Assembly (NCBI GenBank): GCA_020848455.1
Contig: JADLAB010000351.1
Location: forward strand, 50,121 to 114,120
DNA: 64,000 nt
Direction: 5' to 3'
Source of the DNA: Polyangiaceae bacterium
Lineage (GTDB): Bacteria > Myxococcota_A > Polyangia > Polyangiales > Polyangiaceae
The notes below the pieces were generated by a model, which was not told the DNA's origin, ran no database searches, and saw nothing but the letters and a program-made list of their open reading frames with translations. This document shows, in pieces, positions 16,808-24,619 of the stretch. How positions within the stretch are numbered: the stretch's first letter is position 1; each line of letters begins with the position of its first letter. The position numbers and the translations under genes were made by a program.

Positions 16808-19800
16808 ATGTCGCCGCACAAGTCGCTCCCCGTCAGGCTCGTTCCCGTCGTCCTCGCCCTCGCTCCGCTCGTCGCCACGGCGTGCGCGGTCGAGCGTGAG
16901 CCCGTCAACCGGGTGCAGTCGGGCGCGCTCGCGAAGAGCTTCTTCGTGGGGGCCCTCGACACCCAGACGGACGACCCCGAGTTCTACATGCGCACCACCG
17001 TCGTCGACGTGTCGGTCGGCGCCGGCTCGGACGGGCTCTTCACGAGCTCGGACGCCGAGCCGACCACCCGCGTCCACTTCGAGGTGACCGAGGATCTCCT
17101 GCTCGCGCGGCTCGGCTACGAGCTCGTGGCCGACACGGACCACGCGGGCGTCAAGCGCACCGACACCGGCCAGATCGTGGCCGCGTACGGCATCCAGAAG
17201 CACTTCGACATCCGGCGCGACTACAACGCCTCGACCGGCGAGGAGCTCAACGTCATCGTCGAGAACGACACCGACCGGCCCTGGTACGAGCGCGAGTTCT
17301 TCCGCGTCGACTGGTCGAAGAACCTCGTGACGACGGCCTACGACCTCGACGCGCTCTCGCAGCTCGGCATCTACTACGGCATCACCTGGGAGCCGGTCGC
17401 CTACTACGTGAGCGACCCGCACAGCGACCACGCGCCGGTGTTCGACCTCGACGCCGGCTACTTCGACGTGACCAACAAGGCGTGGGCCCAGCCGCAGGTG
17501 ATCCACGATCCGGACTGGGGCGATTTCCCGGCGTGCTGGCTGCTCGGCGCGTACCCGAGCACGAACTGCAACCCGAGCGAGGTCACCCTGCGCCAGGCCT
17601 TCCGCCGCGTGCGCGACACCGACTACGAGCCGCTCGACTACGACGGCGCGGCGATGGACATGTTCGGCTACTTCACGGTCGATCGCTTCGGCTACGACCG
17701 CCACTACGGGGTCGTCGACGACAAGTGGCACCGCTTCGCCACGCGCTGGAACCTGTACGAGCGCTCGCACGCGTCGCCGGCGGTCGCGTGCCACACCACC
17801 GAGACGACGCCCGTCGGCGCCGATCCGCACCGCGACGTCGATCTCGACGGGACCGAGGACGAGTGCGCGGCGGTCGGGCGCGGCTCGCGCTGCGACGCCT
17901 TCGTGGGCGAGTGCACGCTGCCCATGCGCGACCGGGTGGTGCGGACCATCCCGTGGCACGTGAACCCGGAGTACCCGGAGGAGCTCTTCCAGAGCTCGGC
18001 CGAGGCGCTCGGGGCGTGGAGCGACGCCATGCGCGTGGCGGTGGTGGCGGGGCGCCTCGCCGAGTGCCGGCGGACGGGCGGCGCCGCCTGCGAGAGCGAG
18101 CTCGGGTGGCCAGCCGAGTGGACGGACGACTGGGTGCCGCCCCTCGGAGCCGCCTCGCCGGCGGAGGTGCCGCCGATCTTCGTCCTCTGCCACAACCCGG
18201 TCGACGCTGCGAAGGGCGACGTCGCGGCCTGCGGCCCGGACGGCACGCGCGCGCGTCTCGGCGATCTCCGCTTCAACTTCGTCGCCATCATCCAGGATCC
18301 GGAGCTCATGTCGCCCTGGGGCATCATGATGGATGCCGAGGACCCGCTCTCCGGCGAGAAGATCGCCGGCAGTGTCAACATGTGGGGCGCCGTCCTCGAC
18401 CGCGCGTCGGCCACGCTCGTCGATCTGCTCGGCCTCCTGAACGGCGAGATCGATCCCGAGACCTACGTCGAGGGTCAGAACGTGAGCGACTGGGTCGAGG
18501 CCCAGAAGGCGAGCGGCTTCGGGCAGAAGACCGCGCCGATGAGCGCCGAGGAGACCGCGCTCCGCCGGGAGGCCTTCGACCCCGCCGTGCTCGCGCCCTA
18601 CCTCGCCGGGATCGCGCCGGCGAAGCCGAACGAGCCACCGGCGCTGCGCCACAAGCAGCGCGTCGAGACGCTCGTCTCGCAGAATCGCCTCGGGCCCGGC
18701 AATGCGGTCCTCGGAGCGCGGCTGCTCGCCCTGCGCGGCACGCCCATCGAGGCGGCGATGGTCTCACCGGAGATGGCGCAGGCGGCGGGCTACGACCCCG
18801 CTGGGCCGCTGTCGCCGGACGCCATCGTGCGCGGCAGCCCCTTCGGCCGCATGAACCCGGCCACGCGGCGCGCGGCCCGCCGGGCCCGCCTGACGGGGCA
18901 GGCCGCGCGGCACAGCTGTCGCTACGACGCCCTCGAGCCCGACAACCTGCTCGGCCTCGCACAGGTCGCCAAGGGGCTGTTTCCGTCGCCCGACCCGAAC
19001 GACCCCGTGGCCGTCCAGGCGCACCGCGACGCGGTGTACCTGTGGGCACGAAAGGAGTACACGCGCGGCGTCGTGGCGCACGAGCTCGGCCACGCCATGG
19101 GCCTGCGCCACAACTTCGCCGCCTCCTTCGACTCGCTGAACTACGAGCCCCAGTACTGGCAGCTCCGCACGAGCGACGGCACCGTCGCGACCAGCTGCCC
19201 GGACGGCACGACGGACGGCAGCGACTGCATCGGGCCGCGCTGGCGCGACCCCATGTCGCAGGCCGAGATCGACGGCAACCTCGGCCGCTACGCCACCACG
19301 AGCGTGATGGACTACCCGGGCGACCAGAACCAGGACACGATCCTGCCCGGCAAGTACGACCGCGCCGCGCTGCGCTTCGCCTACGGCGGCGTGGTCGACG
19401 TGTGGAACACGCCCGGGGTCAGCGTGGCGCCGGGCAGCGCGGGGCGCGCCAAGGCCTATCGACTCACGGCCTTCACCACGTTCCCCGGCCTGTTCGGCGT
19501 GTTCTACTTCCCGCCGGTCAGCGTCAACGACCCGTGGCAGTTCCACCACTACAGTCGCTACCAGACGCTCTTCGAGCTCGTGCGAGACTGTGCGCCCGAC
19601 GCCGCAGCGCCGCTCGGCAGCCGCTGCAAGGAGCAACCCCTCGACGTGGTCGACTACCGCGACATGCAAGATTTCGCGACCGATCCGGACTACGCGAAGT
19701 TCTCCTGGGGCCGCCAGCCGCGCGCCGTGGACGGGGCGGGGCGCGTGCGTCGCGGCTACATGTTCTCGAGCGACGAGTACGCGGACACCGGCAACGTGCC

Positions 19801-21121
19801 GGTGTTCACCGACGACTGGGGCGCCGACGCCTACGAGCAGGTGCGCTACCTCGAGACCCAGTACGAGAACCGCTACATCCTCGACAACTTCCGCCGCAAC
19901 CGCGTCGAGTTCAACTCGGACTCGGTGACGGCGCGCCTGCAGTACCGCTACTTCGACAACATCCAGCAGATCGCCAAGACCTTCGCCTTCGGCGCCATCC
20001 TCGACGGCGACCCGACGACGCCGAGCCAGGAGTTCCTGGCCGACGGCTACTACGGCCCGCTCGCCATGGCCGGGACGGAGGCGCTCGGGCTCTTCGGTCG
20101 CGCGCTCACGCGGCCCGACCCGGGCTACTACTGCCCGTCCGAGTTCTGCGGGAGCACGACGCCCATCGGCGTCGGCGAGGACGTCTACGTCGCCGACTCG
20201 GCGCCGCTGCCCGAGGTGTACCTCTACGACTTCCACGTGCCGCTCGGCGCCGGCCGCTACGTGCACAACGATTTCGACTACTCGCAGGGCTACTACTGGA
20301 GCGACTACCAGACCCAGGTCGGCGCCTACTACGAGAAGATCTGGGCGACCTACTACCTGTCCGAGGCGTTCGACTACTTCATCTCGAACGCGAAGGAGGA
20401 CTTTACCGACTCGCGCTACAAGAACGTCAACTTCGCGACCGTGTTCCCCGCGCAGGTGAAGCGGCTCTACAACGGCCTGCTCACGGGCGACATGCCGACC
20501 TACTCGCCGTGGGCCCTGCCGCCGGCGAACCCGCCCGACACGCCCACGATCGAGCTCGCGTACCCGCAGTTCTGGGCCAAGACCGATGCCGCGGCGCGCC
20601 CCGCCGGGGCCGAGCTCGTCGACCCGAACTACGGCTGGAACGAGCAGATCTACGCCATGGTGTGGGGCGCGATGTTCTTCCCCACGAACTGGTCGCTCGC
20701 GTGGGTGCACGAGGCGCGCATCGCGCTCTTGCCGAACGAGGCGCCGGCGTGGCCCCCGACCGAGACCCTCGCCTTCGTCGACCCCGGCAGCGGCAACCGC
20801 TACCTCGCGCGCACGAGCGGCAAGGAGACGGTGCTCGGCGTCGACCGCGAGCGCTCGCTCGGCGCGCGCATGCTCGAGTGGGCGAACCACCTCGTCACGG
20901 TCGCTTACCTCGTGGTGCGCGACGCCAACGGCGTGCCCGTCCTCGACGCCGACGGCACGCCAGAGCTCGTGCTCGACGGCAACGGCGCCGTGCAGCTCGA
21001 TCCGGCGAGCCCCGGCGCCGACGCCACGCTCGCGCGCTTCGTGTCGAACATCGACACGATGCGCCAGCTCACGGCGTACTTCGAGCAGGGGCTCGGCTGG
21101 GGCGAGCTGCCGAACCCCTGA
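16808..21121 (+). CDS. Large zinc metalloprotease (metzincin) lipoprotein
   Basis: A 1437-residue exported protein. The signal peptide ends in 'LVATAC' (C26), a likely lipid anchor. The zinc motif HExxHxxGxxH is complete at 758-768 ('HELGHAMGLRH'), and the metzincin Met-turn lies at 'SVMDYPGD' (M834). An acidic calcium-like element 'DVDLDGTEDECA' occurs near 340. About 730 residues precede the catalytic site and about 600 follow, far larger than simple secreted metzincins. It probably degrades proteins at the cell surface. The long flanking regions are rich in Tyr/Asp and resemble no domain I can name. Confidence 0.85.
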   Translation: MSPHKSLPVRLVPVVLALAPLVATACAVEREPVNRVQSGALAKSFFVGALDTQTDDPEFYMRTTVVDVSVGAGSDGLFTSSDAEPTTRVHFEVTEDLLLARLGYELVADTDHAGVKRTDTGQIVAAYGIQKHFDIRRDYNASTGEELNVIVENDTDRPWYEREFFRVDWSKNLVTTAYDLDALSQLGIYYGITWEPVAYYVSDPHSDHAPVFDLDAGYFDVTNKAWAQPQVIHDPDWGDFPACWLLGAYPSTNCNPSEVTLRQAFRRVRDTDYEPLDYDGAAMDMFGYFTVDRFGYDRHYGVVDDKWHRFATRWNLYERSHASPAVACHTTETTPVGADPHRDVDLDGTEDECAAVGRGSRCDAFVGECTLPMRDRVVRTIPWHVNPEYPEELFQSSAEALGAWSDAMRVAVVAGRLAECRRTGGAACESELGWPAEWTDDWVPPLGAASPAEVPPIFVLCHNPVDAAKGDVAACGPDGTRARLGDLRFNFVAIIQDPELMSPWGIMMDAEDPLSGEKIAGSVNMWGAVLDRASATLVDLLGLLNGEIDPETYVEGQNVSDWVEAQKASGFGQKTAPMSAEETALRREAFDPAVLAPYLAGIAPAKPNEPPALRHKQRVETLVSQNRLGPGNAVLGARLLALRGTPIEAAMVSPEMAQAAGYDPAGPLSPDAIVRGSPFGRMNPATRRAARRARLTGQAARHSCRYDALEPDNLLGLAQVAKGLFPSPDPNDPVAVQAHRDAVYLWARKEYTRGVVAHELGHAMGLRHNFAASFDSLNYEPQYWQLRTSDGTVATSCPDGTTDGSDCIGPRWRDPMSQAEIDGNLGRYATTSVMDYPGDQNQDTILPGKYDRAALRFAYGGVVDVWNTPGVSVAPGSAGRAKAYRLTAFTTFPGLFGVFYFPPVSVNDPWQFHHYSRYQTLFELVRDCAPDAAAPLGSRCKEQPLDVVDYRDMQDFATDPDYAKFSWGRQPRAVDGAGRVRRGYMFSSDEYADTGNVPVFTDDWGADAYEQVRYLETQYENRYILDNFRRNRVEFNSDSVTARLQYRYFDNIQQIAKTFAFGAILDGDPTTPSQEFLADGYYGPLAMAGTEALGLFGRALTRPDPGYYCPSEFCGSTTPIGVGEDVYVADSAPLPEVYLYDFHVPLGAGRYVHNDFDYSQGYYWSDYQTQVGAYYEKIWATYYLSEAFDYFISNAKEDFTDSRYKNVNFATVFPAQVKRLYNGLLTGDMPTYSPWALPPANPPDTPTIELAYPQFWAKTDAAARPAGAELVDPNYGWNEQIYAMVWGAMFFPTNWSLAWVHEARIALLPNEAPAWPPTETLAFVDPGSGNRYLARTSGKETVLGVDRERSLGARMLEWANHLVTVAYLVVRDANGVPVLDADGTPELVLDGNGAVQLDPASPGADATLARFVSNIDTMRQLTAYFEQGLGWGELPNP

Positions 21122-21175
21122 GGGCCCGCCTCGCGCGACGCGGACGCCCCGGGGCGACGGGGCCAGCACCGCGCC

Positions 21176-21655
21176 TCAGCGCATGCCGGCCGCCTTCGTC
21201 ATGCAGTCCATGTACTCGCTGCACGGCCGGGCGAGGCACGCGGCCACGCTCTCGAGCTCGCTCGGGGTCGCCTTGGTGGCGTCCTCGCCGCAGCCCTTCT
21301 TGCACTCCTCGACGGCGGCCGCGGCCTGCTTCTTCGCCTCCTCGATCGCGGCGGCGGGTACCTCGACGCCCATCTTCTTGCCGGCCTCCTTGGCGATCTC
21401 CGGCGCGCACTCGACCGCCCGGTCGCACATCTTGAGACACAGCCCCTTGGCGTCTCCGGCAGGGGCTCCGCCCGGCGCCGAGGACGCGACACCGGACGCG
21501 GACGCGCCCGCGGGTGCCTTGTCGGCGGTGGGCTTCGCCTCGGCGCTCCCGCTGCCGGTCGCGCCGGCTGGCTTGTCGTCCTTGGTGCCGCAGGCCGTGG
21601 CGGCGAGCGCGGCGGCGATGGATAGAGCGACCCCGAACGATGCGATTCTCGACAT
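21176..21655 (-). CDS. Eight-Cys small lipoprotein, paralogue A
   Basis: A 159-residue predicted lipoprotein: signal 'ALSIAAALAATACGTKDD', then a low-complexity Ala/Gly/Ser/Lys linker, then a helical domain with Cx3Cx5C ('CLKMCDRAVEC'), Cx3C ('CKKGC') and Cx4Cx5C ('CLARPCSEYMDC'). The segment 'AKEAGKKMGVEVPAAAIEE' is nearly identical to the gene at 22145, so the two arose by a recent duplication. The main difference is the longer linker here. Function is unknown. Paired Cx3C motifs suggest a disulfide-stapled helical hairpin in the periplasm. Confidence 0.8.
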   Translation of the reverse strand: MSRIASFGVALSIAAALAATACGTKDDKPAGATGSGSAEAKPTADKAPAGASASGVASSAPGGAPAGDAKGLCLKMCDRAVECAPEIAKEAGKKMGVEVPAAAIEEAKKQAAAAVEECKKGCGEDATKATPSELESVAACLARPCSEYMDCMTKAAGMR

Positions 21656-21778
21656 GTGTACGGTCCTCGAGCCCCCGCGTGGCCAGCCGACCCCGACAAA
21701 ACGAAACCTTCGCGGCTGGGCCGACGCCCGGCCGCGAAGGAAGGTGCGCGCCCGAGCGCGCGTGCGGACGGGTCGCGC

Positions 21779-22099
21779 TCAGCCCGTGCGCTGGATGATG
21801 TGGTAGCCGAAGTCCGTCTCGACCACGCCGCTCATGCCGCCCACCGGCAGGCCGAACGCCGCGTCCTCGAAGGGCTTGACCATCTGGCCGCGCCCGAAGG
21901 CGCCGAGGTCGCCGCCGCTCTTGCCGCTCGGGCAGTCCGAGTGCTGGCGCGCGAGCTCGGCGAAGTTCCCGCCGGCCTGGAGCGCTTTGAGCAGGCCGTC
22001 CGCCTGCTGCTGCGCTTCGGCCTTCGAGCGCGTGGCGCGCGAGCGCGACGAGCCCTGGTACATGAGCAGGATGTGCGAAGCCTTGACCTGGTCAGCCAT
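21779..22099 (-). CDS. Parvulin-type peptidyl-prolyl isomerase
   Basis: A stand-alone rotamase of 106 residues. It begins 'MADQVKASHILLMYQG' and has the parvulin hallmarks 'FAELARQHSDCPSG', 'GGDLGAFGRGQMVKPFEDA' and 'TDFGYHIIQ'. Unlike PpiD, SurA or PrsA it has no signal peptide or membrane anchor, so it should act in the cytoplasm. It sits between two near-identical lipoprotein paralogues on the same strand, with gaps of 45 nt and 123 nt. Whether it shares their task cannot be told. Confidence 0.92.
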   Translation of the reverse strand: MADQVKASHILLMYQGSSRSRATRSKAEAQQQADGLLKALQAGGNFAELARQHSDCPSGKSGGDLGAFGRGQMVKPFEDAAFGLPVGGMSGVVETDFGYHIIQRTG

Positions 22100-22144
22100 G
22101 ACGACCTCATCGCCGCGCGCACGCGGCCGCAGAACGTGACGATC

Positions 22145-22495
22145 TCAGTGCGCGCCGGCGGCCTTCTCCATGCACGCCATGTACTCGCCGCACGGCTTGG
22201 CGATGCAGTCCGCCAGGGCCTTGATGTCGCCCGAGCTCGCCTTGCCCGCGTCGTCGCAGCCCTTCTTGCAGGCCTCGATCGCCGTGCCGGCCTGCTTCTT
22301 CGCCTCCTCGATCGCCGCGGCGGGAACCTCGACGCCCATCTTCTTGCCCGCTTCCTTCGCCAGATCGCCGGCGCACTCGACGGCCTTGTCGCACATCTTC
22401 AGGCAAGTGCCCTTGGCGTCGCCGCCACCACAGGCCACCGCGAGGAGCGCAACCGCCGACAGAGACACCACACCCACAACCATTTGCTTGAGCAT
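22145..22495 (-). CDS. Eight-Cys small lipoprotein, paralogue B
   Basis: A 116-residue version of the family with almost no linker. The signal peptide ends in 'VALLAVACGGGD' and the helical domain starts at once. The pattern is Cx3Cx5C ('CLKMCDKAVEC'), Cx3C ('CKKGC') and Cx4Cx5C ('CIAKPCGEYMAC'). It aligns over the whole domain with the gene at 21176. It lies 45 nt upstream of the parvulin gene on the same strand, so the two may share a transcript. Confidence 0.85.
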   Translation of the reverse strand: MLKQMVVGVVSLSAVALLAVACGGGDAKGTCLKMCDKAVECAGDLAKEAGKKMGVEVPAAAIEEAKKQAGTAIEACKKGCDDAGKASSGDIKALADCIAKPCGEYMACMEKAAGAH

Positions 22496-22575
22496 GGGCG
22501 GCGTTTAGCACTGCCCGGGTTGCGCCGGCAAGCGCGCTCGCACGCGCTGCAGCCGGACGGTTCGAGGGCGCCGGA

Positions 22576-22881
22576 TCAGCGTCCGTCCGCCGCGCGCAGG
22601 CACCGCTCGAAGGCGCCGCAGGGCTCGGAGAGACACCGCGCGCGCCGCTCGAGGGCGTCGCGGTCGAAGCCCTGTGCGGCCTGGCAGATCTGGGCGCACG
22701 CCGCCGCGTAGTCCCCGGTGACCGTCGAGTCGGTGCAGCTCGCCTCCTTGGTGCACACCCGGATGCAGGTGGTCACGCCGTCGTGACCGCAGGCGCTCGC
22801 GCCGAGCAGCGCCGCGAGCGCGAGCGCGCTCGCGTGCGCCATCGGGCGGCGCGCTCGATACCACGCCCGAGGCGGCCTCAT
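22576..22881 (-). CDS. Eight-Cys small lipoprotein, paralogue C
   Basis: A diverged family member of 101 residues. Starting at the ATG at 22881, which overlaps the preceding stop as ATGA, it has a basic leader 'MRPPRAWYRARRP', a hydrophobic core and 'LLGASACGHDG'. A start at 22842 (88 residues) is also possible. The cysteines follow the family pattern: 'CIRVCTKEASC', 'CAQIC' and 'CLSEPCGAFERC'. It is the last of three tandem genes on this strand. Confidence 0.75.
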   Translation of the reverse strand: MRPPRAWYRARRPMAHASALALAALLGASACGHDGVTTCIRVCTKEASCTDSTVTGDYAAACAQICQAAQGFDRDALERRARCLSEPCGAFERCLRAADGR

Positions 22882-23261
22882 GGCGCGGCCGAGTCGTCGG
22901 GCTTCGCGTGGCGGATGGCGCGCAGGCAGGCGTCGAAGTCGTCGCAGTCGCCCGCGAGGCACTCGACCGCGCGCTCGAGCGTGCCCGCGTCGCGTGCCAT
23001 GTCGAGCGTGCCGCACTCGCGCTCGCAGGCATCGCGTGCGGCGCGGTCGGCAGCGGCCGTGGGCTCGGCTTGCGCGAGGCTGAGCTCGACTCCCGCGTCG
23101 CGCTCGCGCTTGACGATGCCGCAGCCCACGATGCGCGCGCAGAGCGTGGTGCAAGCCTCCGGCGGCGGCTCGCTCGACCGGCAGCCAGCGGCCGCGGCGG
23201 CGACGCACGCGAGCGCGAGCCAGCGCCTTGCCGGGAGCGTGCTCGGTCCGGAGCGCAGCAT
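22878..23261 (-). CDS. Eight-Cys small lipoprotein, paralogue D
   Basis: A 127-residue member. The signal peptide 'LALACVAAAAAGCRSSE' ends in a good lipobox. The pattern is 'CTTLCARIVGC', then a longer insert, then 'CEREC' and 'CLAGDCDDFDAC'. Sequence similarity to A and B is limited to the cysteine frame and helical character, so it is an old paralogue. It sits in a tight operon, 3 nt after paralogue E and overlapping C by 4 nt. Confidence 0.78.
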   Translation of the reverse strand: MLRSGPSTLPARRWLALACVAAAAAGCRSSEPPPEACTTLCARIVGCGIVKRERDAGVELSLAQAEPTAAADRAARDACERECGTLDMARDAGTLERAVECLAGDCDDFDACLRAIRHAKPDDSAAP

Positions 23262-23264
23262 GGC

Positions 23265-23684
23265 TCAGCCGAGCTCCGAGGCCAGGCACGCGAGGAAGGT
23301 CGAGCAGTCGCTGGCGGCCAGGCAGCGCGCCATGCCGTGGTCGTCGGAGGCCTCGGCGGCGTCCTCTAGGCGTTTCTCGCAGGCCGCCTGGCACGCCTGC
23401 TCGTCCTGCGCGACGGCCGCCTCCGCCCGGCCACGCTCCGCCGCCCGCGCCCCGGCGGGGAGCTCGCGGAGGGCGAGGTCCACGAGCTCGAGGCCGCAGG
23501 CGCCCGTCCGCCGGCACGCGGCAGTGCACGTCGCGACCGGGTCCGCGCCGTCGCCCGCGCCGGCCGGCGGCGCGTCGGCACGCCGGCTGCAGCCCAGGCA
23601 GAGCACGAGGGAAGCGAGCAGGGGCGTCGCGCCGGCGACCGCGCGGCGGAGCGGCGCGACGCGGGCATGTCGAAGAGGCGGCAT
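23265..23684 (-). CDS. Eight-Cys small lipoprotein, paralogue E
   Basis: The first gene of the three-gene run, 139 residues. The signal 'ATPLLASLVLCLGCSRR' has a lipobox CLGC. The cysteine pattern is 'CTAACRRTGAC', 'CQAAC' and 'CLAASDCSTFLAC', i.e. Cx5C instead of Cx4C in the last block. Its mid-section is Ala/Arg/Glu-rich and predicted helical. The upstream 144 bp up to the divergent gene at 23829 should hold the promoter. Confidence 0.78.
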   Translation of the reverse strand: MPPLRHARVAPLRRAVAGATPLLASLVLCLGCSRRADAPPAGAGDGADPVATCTAACRRTGACGLELVDLALRELPAGARAAERGRAEAAVAQDEQACQAACEKRLEDAAEASDDHGMARCLAASDCSTFLACLASELG

Positions 23685-23828
23685 CGGCGCCGGTCCGTTT
23701 AGCACTGCGGGCCGGCGGGTGTCACGGACGCGTGGCGGCAGGTGTGCCCGCCCGGCGCCGCCCGCGCCCGCTCGGCGCTTGCGTGGGGGCACGGGCTTCT
23801 GCGATCCTGGGGGCGACGACTCTCGCCC

Positions 23829-24539
23829 ATGGCCGAAGATCCCGCCGACCTCAGCGCCGATTTCGACGCCTGGGCGCGCCTGTCCGCCGAGCTCGGAGGC
23901 CTCGACGCTGCGGAGCGAGCGCGGCGTCTCGGCGGTGCCGCGGCGGCTCGTTCCTTCGCCGCCGCCGAGGCGCTCTGGGGCCGGCGCATCGCGGCCGAGA
24001 TCCACGCGGGACCGAGCGCCCTCGCGGCGCGCTACGCGGCCCACTGCGCAGCGGCGCTCGAGTCCGCCGCGGCTCCCGCCGTGCCGCAGCCCTCGGGCGA
24101 GGCCGCCGCGAGCCTCGCGCCCCGGACGCTGCAGCGTGCGCGCGGGCCCGAGGACCCGAGCGCGGAGCTCGAGCACGCCCCGACCCAGCGAAAGCGGCGG
24201 ACGGCCACCCCCCACGCGCCGGTCCCGTCCTCGGCACCCCCCGAGCTCTCCCGGACCGGCTCCGGCGGCGCGGCCCTCGAGGCGATGCGCGACTCGATCG
24301 AGCTCGCCGAGGCGGCCCTGCGCTGGCCCGTCGAGCAGTACGCTCGTCTCCAGGCCGAGCTCGCCCACCGGCGCGACGAGCAGGAGGTCGTCGTGGCGGT
24401 GCACGGCCTCGACACCCGCGCGCGCCGGCACGTGGAGGAGGTGTGGCGCCGCCGTCTCGACGGCGACCCGGAGCTGGCCACCCAGTACCGCCGGCTGTTC
24501 GTCTACTACCGACAGGTGCTCGAGCGCGGCGCGCCGTGA
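23829..24539 (+). CDS. Conserved-looking hypothetical protein
   Basis: A 236-residue soluble protein, start at 'MAEDPADLSADFDAWARLS'. The N-terminal half is helical and Ala/Leu/Arg-rich, the middle (about 90-145) is Pro/Ser/Ala-rich and probably disordered, and the C-terminal ~75 residues are helical again ('ELAEAALRWPVEQYARLQAE'). No catalytic motif or signal peptide is seen. The frame is open 29 codons upstream of the chosen ATG. It lies 80 nt upstream of a Ser/Thr kinase gene on the same strand. Confidence 0.6.
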   Translation: MAEDPADLSADFDAWARLSAELGGLDAAERARRLGGAAAARSFAAAEALWGRRIAAEIHAGPSALAARYAAHCAAALESAAAPAVPQPSGEAAASLAPRTLQRARGPEDPSAELEHAPTQRKRRTATPHAPVPSSAPPELSRTGSGGAALEAMRDSIELAEAALRWPVEQYARLQAELAHRRDEQEVVVAVHGLDTRARRHVEEVWRRRLDGDPELATQYRRLFVYYRQVLERGAP

Positions 24540-24619
24540 CGCGCCCGCCCGCCCGCGCTCCGCGCGCCGGAATCGAACGCCTGGAGCGGAGCGCCCCGGC
24601 GGTGCGCTAGACTCGAGCC

